NCBI GenBank assembly: GCA_021796135.1
Contig: JAJYOQ010000014.1
Span: 1 to 23,439 of the forward strand
Source of the DNA: Bacteroidota bacterium
Lineage (GTDB): Bacteria; Bacteroidota; Ignavibacteria; Ignavibacteriales; Ignavibacteriaceae
Reading direction: 5' to 3'
DNA length: 23,439 nucleotides
This document shows positions 15,129 through 22,773 of the stretch, one piece after another. A program made the translations under genes and the position numbers. A model generated the notes under the pieces. It made no database searches. It was given only the letters and a program-made list of their open reading frames with translations, and was not told the DNA's origin. Position 1 is the stretch's first letter; each line of letters starts with the position of its first letter.

Positions 15129-18100
15129 CTATAATTTAGAAAACAATTTTTCAATTTTAAAAGCCATGACGCTTGAGTTTACGGGTTTCGGAATGTAGTC
15201 GTCAAAACCATGTTTCAGAATTACTTCTTTATCCTCCAGCATTGCCTTTGCGGTTACTGCAAAAATTGGAATACGTTTCCATTTTTCATTCTGTCTGATT
15301 CTGCTTATTGTCTGAAAACCATCCATCCCGGGCATCATTATATCTAATAAAATTAAATCAGGCATTTTCTTGTCAAGTGAAGTTAAACATTCGACACCGT
15401 TTTTTGCAAGGTCGGTTTTACAATTGCAAGCTTGGACAATCTCACTAATTGTAAAAAGCGTATCTGGATCATCATCTACAATTAAAACTTCATGTCGATG
15501 ATCATTCTCATTGGCATCCAAGTTAGAAGTGACTTTTTGCTCCAATGCAGCTTCAATCGAATCTTTATCAACTTTTTTCTCTAAAGTATTTACATTACTT
15601 TCCTGTAGTCTTATTCTGTCACGAACGACCTTGAGAACATCCAGCGGATGCCCGTTGGATTTGACGCTAATTTGTTCAACTATATTATTAAGAGAATTTC
15701 TTTCTTCATCCGATAAATCTTTTGCAGTGCTTATAATAATAGGTATATGCTTAGTCTCTCTGTTAGATTTCAGTTTATGTGACAATGTAATACCGTCAAC
15801 TTTGGGCATTAAAAGATCAAGAATAATTAAGTCAGGTTGAGTCTCAAGAATTTTACTGAATGCAATTTCACTGTCCTGTATGTAATCAATTCTAAGTTGT
15901 TCATTTCGGAAAGCATTCTTAAACTTCTCAAATTCCGTTTCATCATCATCTACAATTGCTATTCTTTCAATCTTTTTCTTTGCAAGATTTTCAAGTCTGC
16001 TAAAAGCCGAAAAAAGCAAATCCGGGGTAATTGGTTTAACAAAATATTCATAAGCTCCCAACCCGTAACCTAAATTTTTATTACTTATGATTGAAATCAG
16101 AATAATCGGAATATCTTTAGTTAATAAATTTTGTTTTAATTCCCTTAAAACCATCCAGCCGTCTTTCCCGGGCATCATTACATCGAGAGTAATTGCAAAC
16201 GGCTGCATCTTTTTTGCTAATTCAATTCCTTTGTCACCGTCTTCAGCATATATTACTTCGTATCCTTTCGAAATTAAATATTGACCTATTGTATAACGAA
16301 CTTCACTGTCATCATCTATAATCAATATCGGATTTTTTTTATTCTTTACTAGTGATTGAATATTAATGTTCTGTATTGCAGTATCGTCTCTAAGCTTAAT
16401 TATGTTTAAAGGAATTATAAACGAAAAGATAGATCCTTTAGCCGGCTCACTTTCGACCGTAAGAGTTCCGTTCATTATGTCGGCAATCTTTTTGCAAATT
16501 GCTAAACCAAGTCCGGTACCGCCGTATTTACGTGTGGTTGTTCCGTCAAGCTGTCTAAATTCTTCAAAAATAATTTTCTGATCTTCCTCAGAAATACCAA
16601 TACCCGAATCAATAACATCAAATTTTAATTTTTTATTTTCAATTGAAGATATTCGCATTTCAACAAAACCGGTATCTGTAAATTTAACTGCATTGCCTAA
16701 TAGGTTTATCAATACTTGAGTAATTTTTCCTCTATCGGTATTAATTACAATTTTTGAATTAATATTTCTTGTAATCTTGAAAGAAATTCCTTTTTGTTTA
16801 ATAAGCGGAGTAACCGAATTATCAATCTCATTTATAAGTTCTTCCAGGTAAATGTCCTCATTGTGAACTTCCATTTTTCCCGCTTCAATTTTTGAAAGAT
16901 CGAGGATATCATTAATAAGTCCCATAAGTCTATTACCGCTTTTCAATACAACTTCCATTCTTTCGCGGTTTTTCCCCGAAAGGGTTAAATCTTCTAATAT
17001 CAATTCTGTTAAACCAAGAACTGAATTCATAGGAGTTCGAAGTTCGTGAGACATGCTAGCCAGGAAATGAGATTTTAATTGTGTTGCTTCTTCAGCTTTC
17101 CCTTTTTGAATTTCAAGCTCTTCAGCTTTTTCTTTGAGTTTTCCGTGCAGGTCAACCAGAGTCTCATTTTGTTTTCTTATTTGTATGTTTTGTTTCTGAT
17201 AATCCTCGTTTAATTTCTTTAATTCAGCGACTAAATTTTCAAGCTTTACAAAAGCAAAAGCATTAGTAAGTCCGATTGCAAGCTGTTCCTGAATTTTTGA
17301 TAGGTATTCTTTAGACTCATTAGACGGATATTCTAGCGCGCCCAGTTCTAAGATCGAAATAACTTTCCCGTTATAAATTATCGGGTTAATCAATAAATAT
17401 CTTAATTGAAGATTTACAGCTCCGGCAGATATAATGGGTAGATCCTTATTATCAGAAAATATTTCTACAGGTTCGTGATTTCGTATTATTGAGTAAAATA
17501 AGTTCAAATTCTTTGAATTAGTAAAATCCTTTTCAATTCCGTAAGAACTGGTAAGAGTAATTTTATCCTCATCTACGGCATATAGACTTCCGACTATAAA
17601 TCCGCAAGTTTTTATAATCTTTTGTAATGCAGCTTCCGAAATTTCCTTAAGTGTCGGATTTTGATTTATTAACGTTATAAACTCGGAATATTCATTCTTT
17701 GCCTTTTCATTTTTTTGTAATTGTTCAAGCATATTATTAAATGCAAGCCCAAGCTTACCCAATTCATCTTTTGATTGAACGATAATTTTATTTTTAAAAT
17801 TACCTTCTTTGGTAATTTCAGTTGCACTGCTAAGCTGAGTAATCTGCCTGCGAATTTTCCCGGTAAAAAGTAATGTTAGTATTAATGACAGCAAAATACC
17901 CGTAAAACCAATTATAAAAAGAAAATATTTTAAACTTGATCTTAAATCGGCAGCTTCGTTTAATGTATTAAAAATTAAAAATTGGAAATTGCTGTTATGG
18001 AGAATACCCATTGTCGGGTTATAAATCGTTGCAATTATATCTGATGATTCTGCCCCTTCCGAATAAACATTAAAGTTATTTTGTCCCGATAATTTCCGGA

Positions 18101-18671
18101 TTGCCTTAGTAAGTACGTAAGAATATTTTTGGTTGGAAGTTTCGTTTGAAACCAAGGCAGGAGTAGAGTTTTTAATAAGAGCTACATCGGCATTAATCTT
18201 ATTTGATAAGTTATTTATATAGCCAATGGTTATAATCTTACCATAGTAATAAATCGTTCCGTCTTTTAATTTATAGCTGTTTAATATTGTATATGGATTA
18301 GAATATAAAAAATCTTGAAGCGAAAAACTTTTCGCCGGCAGCTGAACTATACTTTTATAAAATCCTGAAGAAATAATATTAGGGTATTTATTTTCGGAAA
18401 CTAAAATGAAATCTAAATTCTTGGATTTATTTATTACATCCGGTAATGATATTGAAAAATTATTATTAGCATAGGAAAGAAATTCTTCGTCCATTTCCTG
18501 TATTTGGCTACTGTAAGAATATATAAGATCGTTTGCAGAATTAAGAAGATATTTAGACTGTTGAGAGGAAAGAACTTTGTATATTATTGAATAAAAAGCT
18601 AAAGCAGAACTCCCTAGAATTAAAACTACAATGACAAAATTTATTAATAATATCCGGTAACTGATTTTCAT
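15129..18671 (-). CDS. Membrane hybrid histidine kinase with three receivers
   Basis: A 1180-residue sensor kinase. TM1 (about 8-30) and TM2 (about 248-270) bracket a roughly 215-residue extracytoplasmic sensor of no recognised type. Then come HAMP (about 271-323, with SKDELGKLGLAFNNM), GAF-like (about 330-475), a coiled coil (about 475-535), the H box SHELRTP (H542), the N box NLLGNAVKF (N660), G1 DSGIGIS, G2 GGTGLGL (717-723), and three receivers with phosphoacceptors D830, D952 and D1110. Receivers one and three keep the usual lysine (K879, K1162); the second ends differently (ISVKSNG). It starts 2 bp after a lone receiver gene and is followed 9 bp later by the receiver/phosphoacceptor protein. 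The number of receivers suggests branched phosphate flow. Confidence 0.95.
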   Translation of the reverse strand: MKISYRILLINFVIVVLILGSSALAFYSIIYKVLSSQQSKYLLNSANDLIYSYSSQIQEMDEEFLSYANNNFSISLPDVINKSKNLDFILVSENKYPNIISSGFYKSIVQLPAKSFSLQDFLYSNPYTILNSYKLKDGTIYYYGKIITIGYINNLSNKINADVALIKNSTPALVSNETSNQKYSYVLTKAIRKLSGQNNFNVYSEGAESSDIIATIYNPTMGILHNSNFQFLIFNTLNEAADLRSSLKYFLFIIGFTGILLSLILTLLFTGKIRRQITQLSSATEITKEGNFKNKIIVQSKDELGKLGLAFNNMLEQLQKNEKAKNEYSEFITLINQNPTLKEISEAALQKIIKTCGFIVGSLYAVDEDKITLTSSYGIEKDFTNSKNLNLFYSIIRNHEPVEIFSDNKDLPIISAGAVNLQLRYLLINPIIYNGKVISILELGALEYPSNESKEYLSKIQEQLAIGLTNAFAFVKLENLVAELKKLNEDYQKQNIQIRKQNETLVDLHGKLKEKAEELEIQKGKAEEATQLKSHFLASMSHELRTPMNSVLGLTELILEDLTLSGKNRERMEVVLKSGNRLMGLINDILDLSKIEAGKMEVHNEDIYLEELINEIDNSVTPLIKQKGISFKITRNINSKIVINTDRGKITQVLINLLGNAVKFTDTGFVEMRISSIENKKLKFDVIDSGIGISEEDQKIIFEEFRQLDGTTTRKYGGTGLGLAICKKIADIMNGTLTVESEPAKGSIFSFIIPLNIIKLRDDTAIQNINIQSLVKNKKNPILIIDDDSEVRYTIGQYLISKGYEVIYAEDGDKGIELAKKMQPFAITLDVMMPGKDGWMVLRELKQNLLTKDIPIILISIISNKNLGYGLGAYEYFVKPITPDLLFSAFSRLENLAKKKIERIAIVDDDETEFEKFKNAFRNEQLRIDYIQDSEIAFSKILETQPDLIILDLLMPKVDGITLSHKLKSNRETKHIPIIISTAKDLSDEERNSLNNIVEQISVKSNGHPLDVLKVVRDRIRLQESNVNTLEKKVDKDSIEAALEQKVTSNLDANENDHRHEVLIVDDDPDTLFTISEIVQACNCKTDLAKNGVECLTSLDKKMPDLILLDIMMPGMDGFQTISRIRQNEKWKRIPIFAVTAKAMLEDKEVILKHGFDDYIPKPVNSSVMAFKIEKLFSKL

Positions 18672-18673
18672 TT

Positions 18674-19039
18674 CTATCCATCCCGCTGTAATACTTTTCT
18701 GATAGTGATTAAAAGTTCATCGAAATCGTATGGTTTACTTATAAAATCACTTGCGCCCATTTTTGCCGAATCAATCGCGCTTTTTACATCTGCATAAGCA
18801 GTTAAAACGATAACCTTGATATTGAATTTATTATCTTTAAGTTCTTTGAGAACCTGAAAGCCGTCTTTCCCCGGCATTTTGAGATCAAGTAAAATTAAAT
18901 CTGCTTTATTATTTCGTAAAAAACTAAAGACAGAATTTCCGTCATTAACAGCAAAAGCATCATAACCAACTTCGGTGAGTTCTTCTTTTAGAACTTCGCA
19001 GAGATTAATATCGTCGTCAACTATTAATATTGATTCCAT
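18674..19039 (-). CDS. Single-domain response regulator
   Basis: A 121-residue stand-alone receiver with D8-D9-D10, phosphoacceptor D52 (LILLDLKMPGKDG), T80 and K102, and no output domain. Such proteins act by binding a target or by carrying phosphate between kinases. Its ATG overlaps the stop codon of the secretin gene as TAATG, so translation is very likely coupled to the pilus genes, and the large hybrid kinase follows after 2 bp. Its last helix region (SKPYDFDELLITI, 101-113) is identical to that of the sigma-54 regulator receiver, pointing to a shared origin or a shared partner. Confidence 0.93.
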   Translation of the reverse strand: MESILIVDDDINLCEVLKEELTEVGYDAFAVNDGNSVFSFLRNNKADLILLDLKMPGKDGFQVLKELKDNKFNIKVIVLTAYADVKSAIDSAKMGASDFISKPYDFDELLITIRKVLQRDG

Positions 19040-19041
19040 TA
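19037..19041 (-). promoter_or_regulatory. TAATG stop/start overlap joining secretin and receiver genes
   Basis: On the minus strand the secretin stop TAA and the receiver start ATG share one A (TAATG). This arrangement is a classic sign of translational coupling and ties the signalling genes to the pilus operon. Confidence 0.8.
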
Positions 19042-20328
19042 TTTTTTTATATCTTCACTTTGTGATTCGTTAAATTGATAAACTTTTATTTTATTTCGTT
19101 CTTTTTCCAGCTCTTCTCTTAAAGGATTTTCATCTGGCGGGCTGGCAAATCTATCTTTTAAAGTAGGAACAAGAGAAGCCTTTATTAAAATAACAAGTTC
19201 TTTTTTACTTACCTGGTTAACATCACTGCCGAAAATATACCTTAAACCAAAAAACCACCACGGCAAGTCTTTCAGTAATGGAATTCCGGTTCTAACTTTT
19301 GTAGTCTGATCAATGTACATCCCGCCGATTACCGTTTCTTCACCGTTAAGTAAGACTACTCTTGTATCCGCAGAGGTTTTATTTATTATTGTGTTTGTCG
19401 GATCAGGGACAAATGAACTGCGTTCTACATGAATCTTTAATAAGATATAATGAATATTTCCTTCTTTTATTATATTAGGAGTGACTGTAACAATTGACCC
19501 AACGGAATAAAAGTTGTCAATTATATTGCCGGAAAAATCTTTTTGTTTAATAGAAATATCCTGACCGTCCTGCAACCTTGCATCTGTTCCGTCTAATACG
19601 GTAATAGTAGGGTTTGATATTATTTGCCCTATATTTTCGTTTTCAAACATTTTTAAGACAGCAGTGACTTGCCCAAATAACCCTCCGGCATTAAAGCTTG
19701 AAGTACCGGTAATATTAAAGTCCGGTGAAACCTGAGTCGTTGCACTAGTCGATGTTCCGCCTGTGGTACTTGTGGACGTCCCACTTGCCGATGAGGAACT
19801 TGAAGACTGATTCATTGGTACAAATCCATTTAAATTGCCACCAACACCTGATGTAGCTCCGGAAAATACAGTCTGCCAATTTATGCCTAGTTGTCTCTCC
19901 TTATTTACATCCGCTTCAAAAAATACTGCTGATATTCTAACTTCCCGTGCATCAACCGGTACATAATTATCTTTAGTATGTGTTTGCTCTTGTTGTCCGC
20001 TTTTTTTGATTACAATTAAGTCAGGAGTTTCTTCATAAGAAAGTCCTTGAGATCTTACTAAAACAACAAGCGCTTTCATATAGTTCATGTTTTTTATTTC
20101 AAAACCAATAGAAGAGTCTATCTCGACAGCTGAAATAATTCTTTTCCCGGTCGCCTTTAAGCTAATTTTACTAATAAGAGAGATTGCTTGACTGAAAGGA
20201 ATGTTCGGCGATAGTGAAACCAATTGCTCAGGGTTTTGAGATTGCAGTGATTTTTCCAGATATTGTTGAGAGAATATCTGGATGGATAATAACAGAGAAA
20301 TTATTGCGATATAAAAAATATTTTTCAT
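19039..20328 (-). CDS. pilQ: Short secretin (PilQ/GspD family)
   Basis: Outer-membrane channel subunit for a type IV pilus or related system. The best start is the ATG at 20328, which gives 429 residues beginning with a signal peptide (MKNIFYIAIISLLLSIQIFS) and has AAGAGA upstream. An in-frame codon at 20373 would add 15 charged residues in front and lies inside the preceding gene. Then follow an STN/N0-like domain (about 42-110), an N1-like stretch (PVDAREVRISAVFFEADV), a Ser/Thr/Gly-rich insert (174-197), and the secretin core (about 217-390) with QIISNPTITVLDG, GSIVTVTPNI, NGEETVIGG and the signature GIPLLKDLPWWF (348-359). It lacks AMIN domains and the multiple N domains of typical PilQ, and has no lipobox. 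Its stop overlaps the next gene. Confidence 0.9.
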   Translation of the reverse strand: MKNIFYIAIISLLLSIQIFSQQYLEKSLQSQNPEQLVSLSPNIPFSQAISLISKISLKATGKRIISAVEIDSSIGFEIKNMNYMKALVVLVRSQGLSYEETPDLIVIKKSGQQEQTHTKDNYVPVDAREVRISAVFFEADVNKERQLGINWQTVFSGATSGVGGNLNGFVPMNQSSSSSSASGTSTSTTGGTSTSATTQVSPDFNITGTSSFNAGGLFGQVTAVLKMFENENIGQIISNPTITVLDGTDARLQDGQDISIKQKDFSGNIIDNFYSVGSIVTVTPNIIKEGNIHYILLKIHVERSSFVPDPTNTIINKTSADTRVVLLNGEETVIGGMYIDQTTKVRTGIPLLKDLPWWFFGLRYIFGSDVNQVSKKELVILIKASLVPTLKDRFASPPDENPLREELEKERNKIKVYQFNESQSEDIKK

Positions 20329-20338
20329 TTTAATTCTC

Positions 20339-21232
20339 TTACTTGTTTTTCTTACTAGTGCTGTCTTTATCAAGAGTTAAATCGACCTTTTCAATAATTC
20401 CTCCCTTATTAAGAATAAAGCTTACTGTGTTATGATCATAATCAATCTTTGTTAGATAACCCAAATAAACACGCTGCCCTTCCCATAAAAGATAGGTATT
20501 TCCTTTGCCGTCGGATAAAAAAGCCCCTTCCGGGACTAATGCTAAAAGTTTAGCCCCATGAACATCCAAAAGATTGTCTGAGTTAGGAGGGATTTCATTT
20601 CTAATCAGAGGATAAAAAACGTCATACACTCCCCGGGTATTTAAGTTATTTTCTACAAATTCTTTAGTTGAAAACCGATCATTATCGGAAAAGTAGACGT
20701 CTGCGGTCAAGCTAAAATTTACCAAAAAATTAGGGAACCCGTCTTTATCGGTAGAGATATAATTTGTTAAACTTATAGTTTTTATTTTTTTTAAGTCCTT
20801 GCTCTGTTCGATAGAATAAATTAGCTTGTATAAATCATTGTAATCACCGCCTCCGGTAATTTTATATTCATAGTAGAAAAAATTTTTATCCGATTTTTTA
20901 TCAACAAACTCAACATTGACTTGTGTATTATCAGAAAAATTAATGCTTTGATCATTAACGAATTTAAAGAAATTTATAGAAGATAGATTTTCAGGTATGT
21001 TAAATTTTCTTTTCGCCAGTATTGAGTCCAGAGAAGCTGCTGTTTTTTTAAGAGTTAAATATTGTGCATTTAATGCGTCTGTATTATAAAGATTTTTTTT
21101 CAATTGCGTAAGTTTTATCTGATCATTTTCAATAGTATGTAATTGATAAAAGAAAATAAAACTGCCTCCCAAGACAATAATGATTATAAGTAATCCGAAT
21201 AAAGCTAATGTATTTTTTATTTTTCTATTCAT
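20339..21232 (-). CDS. pilOP: PilO-PilP fusion protein of the pilus inner-membrane platform
   Basis: A 297-residue protein with one N-terminal membrane anchor (about 10-29), a short coiled coil (about 30-75) and a PilO-like ferredoxin-fold region (about 80-185), with YYEYKITGGGDYNDLYKLIYSIE in the position of the PilO core. After a linker (about 185-205) comes a PilP/GspC-HR-like domain: VFYPLI (205-210), then DVHGAKLLALVPEGAFL (223-239), NTYLLWEGQRVYLGYLTKI (245-263) and VSFILNKGGIIEKVDL (270-285). In known systems PilO pairs with PilN, and the lipoprotein PilP reaches the secretin; here one chain would span both roles and no lipobox is needed. It starts in an ATGA overlap with the upstream gene. 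The PilO half is well supported by position, the PilP half by pattern. Confidence 0.75.
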   Translation of the reverse strand: MNRKIKNTLALFGLLIIIIVLGGSFIFFYQLHTIENDQIKLTQLKKNLYNTDALNAQYLTLKKTAASLDSILAKRKFNIPENLSSINFFKFVNDQSINFSDNTQVNVEFVDKKSDKNFFYYEYKITGGGDYNDLYKLIYSIEQSKDLKKIKTISLTNYISTDKDGFPNFLVNFSLTADVYFSDNDRFSTKEFVENNLNTRGVYDVFYPLIRNEIPPNSDNLLDVHGAKLLALVPEGAFLSDGKGNTYLLWEGQRVYLGYLTKIDYDHNTVSFILNKGGIIEKVDLTLDKDSTSKKNK

Positions 21233-22773
21233 TTTTCGTCTTTATGATAACTTGAGAGACTAAAAGATAGCGTAAATTTATATACATTCTTATCACGCAA
21301 TATTTGATAATCTATATTCTTTAATTCGGCTGATTTTATTGAATAAGCAAATTCAGTCAGCACATTTTTAGATAAAGAATACCCTTCGATTGATACATTC
21401 CCTGTTTCGGCTTTTGCTAATTTTGTTAACCAAAATTCTTTATTCTGAGATACAAAATCGGATATTTTTCTTAAAACATCAGACCACGTGCCAGCCCCTA
21501 AAGAAGCTGAATCCAATATAGACTGTGTTTGCGAAAATCCATTAATTTTTCCTTGCAATTCAGAGATGTTATTCAGGATTCCCTGATTTTGTCTCATCAC
21601 AAAAGTCTGTTTATTTATCTGAGAGGATAGTTCCTTCATCGTAATATTGTAATTCAATATTTTAATTGTAATAAAAAGCGCAGCAAAAAATAAAAGAGGC
21701 AGCATTGCAAAGCCATGCCATGCAAACTGAAATACTTTTTGTTCTTCTTTAACATATTTTGGTAAAAGATTGATTCCTTTATGCAAATTATCGAGATCGT
21801 CGAAATAATCGACCGCAGAAGAAATTGGAATGCTAAAAGAGGATAATTTCTCTTTTGAATTTGAGTCAAGCGAACTAATATCAATATCTGAAAATTCTAA
21901 CTTGGATACATTTGCTTCAGGGAAAGTGCCGTAAAAAGATAGAATCAAATTTTCCGAATCATCTTCGCCGCAAACAACAATATTATCTAAAGATGAAATT
22001 CCGCCATTTTCCATTTCCAATAAGATTTTGGAAAAATAAACATCATATGTGTGAAGGTTAACCGTTCCTATATCAAGCGCACTGCCTATATGTTTTATTT
22101 TTCTGCCTTGTAGGAATATTAGTTTACTATATTCTCTTCCTATATAAACCAATAATGAACTGTCATCCGGGAAGAATTTTTTCCTTTTTGCAACATAGTA
22201 AGCGAGAGATATTTCAGCGCTTTTAACAGAAGGAATTTTATAAAATCTTCGATTGTTGTAATGAGCTATTGAGTCAACCAGTCTAATACAGCCAATTTCA
22301 CCATTTAAAAAAACAGAAAGAATAGATTTGTCAGCAAGCTCAACATAACTTAAATTATCTTCGTCTATATAAGTGTTCTGTGTTTGTTTAATATCCTTGA
22401 TAATCTCTTGAGTAATATTATTGCTGCCCTTGATTTTATTCTCTTCAACCAGGTGATAGTAAATGGAAGGTTCTGTAAGTGAAGGAATGAATAAGCTCTT
22501 TTTTAGGTTATATTCTTTTAGAGTTTCACTAATCTGACCTATGCTTGAAAAGGTAACTCTTTTATCTTCCGAAGAATTAATATCTAAACTTCCGTCAACC
22601 GATAAATCGCCGCCTTCAATTCTAAGTCCGCTTATTGCGTCTTCCAAACCGATAGCTGTTTGAATGACATCAAAATTACCGGTTTTTAAAAGTTTGATTT
22701 TATCTTTTTCTTTTAAGAAAACAGCTAGTTTTGTATCGTTGCCTTCGCAATATATGCAGATAATTGTATTCAT
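21229..22773 (-). CDS. pilMN: PilM-PilN fusion protein (GspL-like) of the pilus inner-membrane platform
   Basis: A 514-residue protein. Residues 1 to about 325 form an actin-like PilM/GspL-type cytoplasmic domain (strands such as SSLLVYIGREYSKLIFL at 205-220 and DNIVVCGEDD at 263-272). The usual PilM phosphate loop GxDIGSxxxK is replaced by CIYCEGNDTKLA, so ATP binding is doubtful. Then comes GINLLP (333-338), the PilN signature, a membrane helix (about 350-373), a coiled coil (about 377-415) and a PilN-like periplasmic fold (about 428-505: TWSDVLRKI, EFWLTKL, VSIEGYSLS, FTLSFSL). PilM and PilN are normally separate, with the INLLP peptide of PilN docked in PilM; here they are one chain, the arrangement of GspL in type II secretion. 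It overlaps its neighbours by TAATG and ATGA. Confidence 0.85.
   Translation of the reverse strand: MNTIICIYCEGNDTKLAVFLKEKDKIKLLKTGNFDVIQTAIGLEDAISGLRIEGGDLSVDGSLDINSSEDKRVTFSSIGQISETLKEYNLKKSLFIPSLTEPSIYYHLVEENKIKGSNNITQEIIKDIKQTQNTYIDEDNLSYVELADKSILSVFLNGEIGCIRLVDSIAHYNNRRFYKIPSVKSAEISLAYYVAKRKKFFPDDSSLLVYIGREYSKLIFLQGRKIKHIGSALDIGTVNLHTYDVYFSKILLEMENGGISSLDNIVVCGEDDSENLILSFYGTFPEANVSKLEFSDIDISSLDSNSKEKLSSFSIPISSAVDYFDDLDNLHKGINLLPKYVKEEQKVFQFAWHGFAMLPLLFFAALFITIKILNYNITMKELSSQINKQTFVMRQNQGILNNISELQGKINGFSQTQSILDSASLGAGTWSDVLRKISDFVSQNKEFWLTKLAKAETGNVSIEGYSLSKNVLTEFAYSIKSAELKNIDYQILRDKNVYKFTLSFSLSSYHKDEK

Noticed and set aside
15511..15840. A 109-codon open frame on the + strand within the three-receiver kinase
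   Set aside because: It is antisense to the linker and second receiver of the kinase, with no independent start signal or motif.
20329..20373. A longer secretin start at 20373
   Set aside because: It would put about 15 charged residues ahead of a clear signal peptide and overlap the previous gene by 35 bp; the ATG at 20328 has a purine-rich site and directly precedes the signal peptide.
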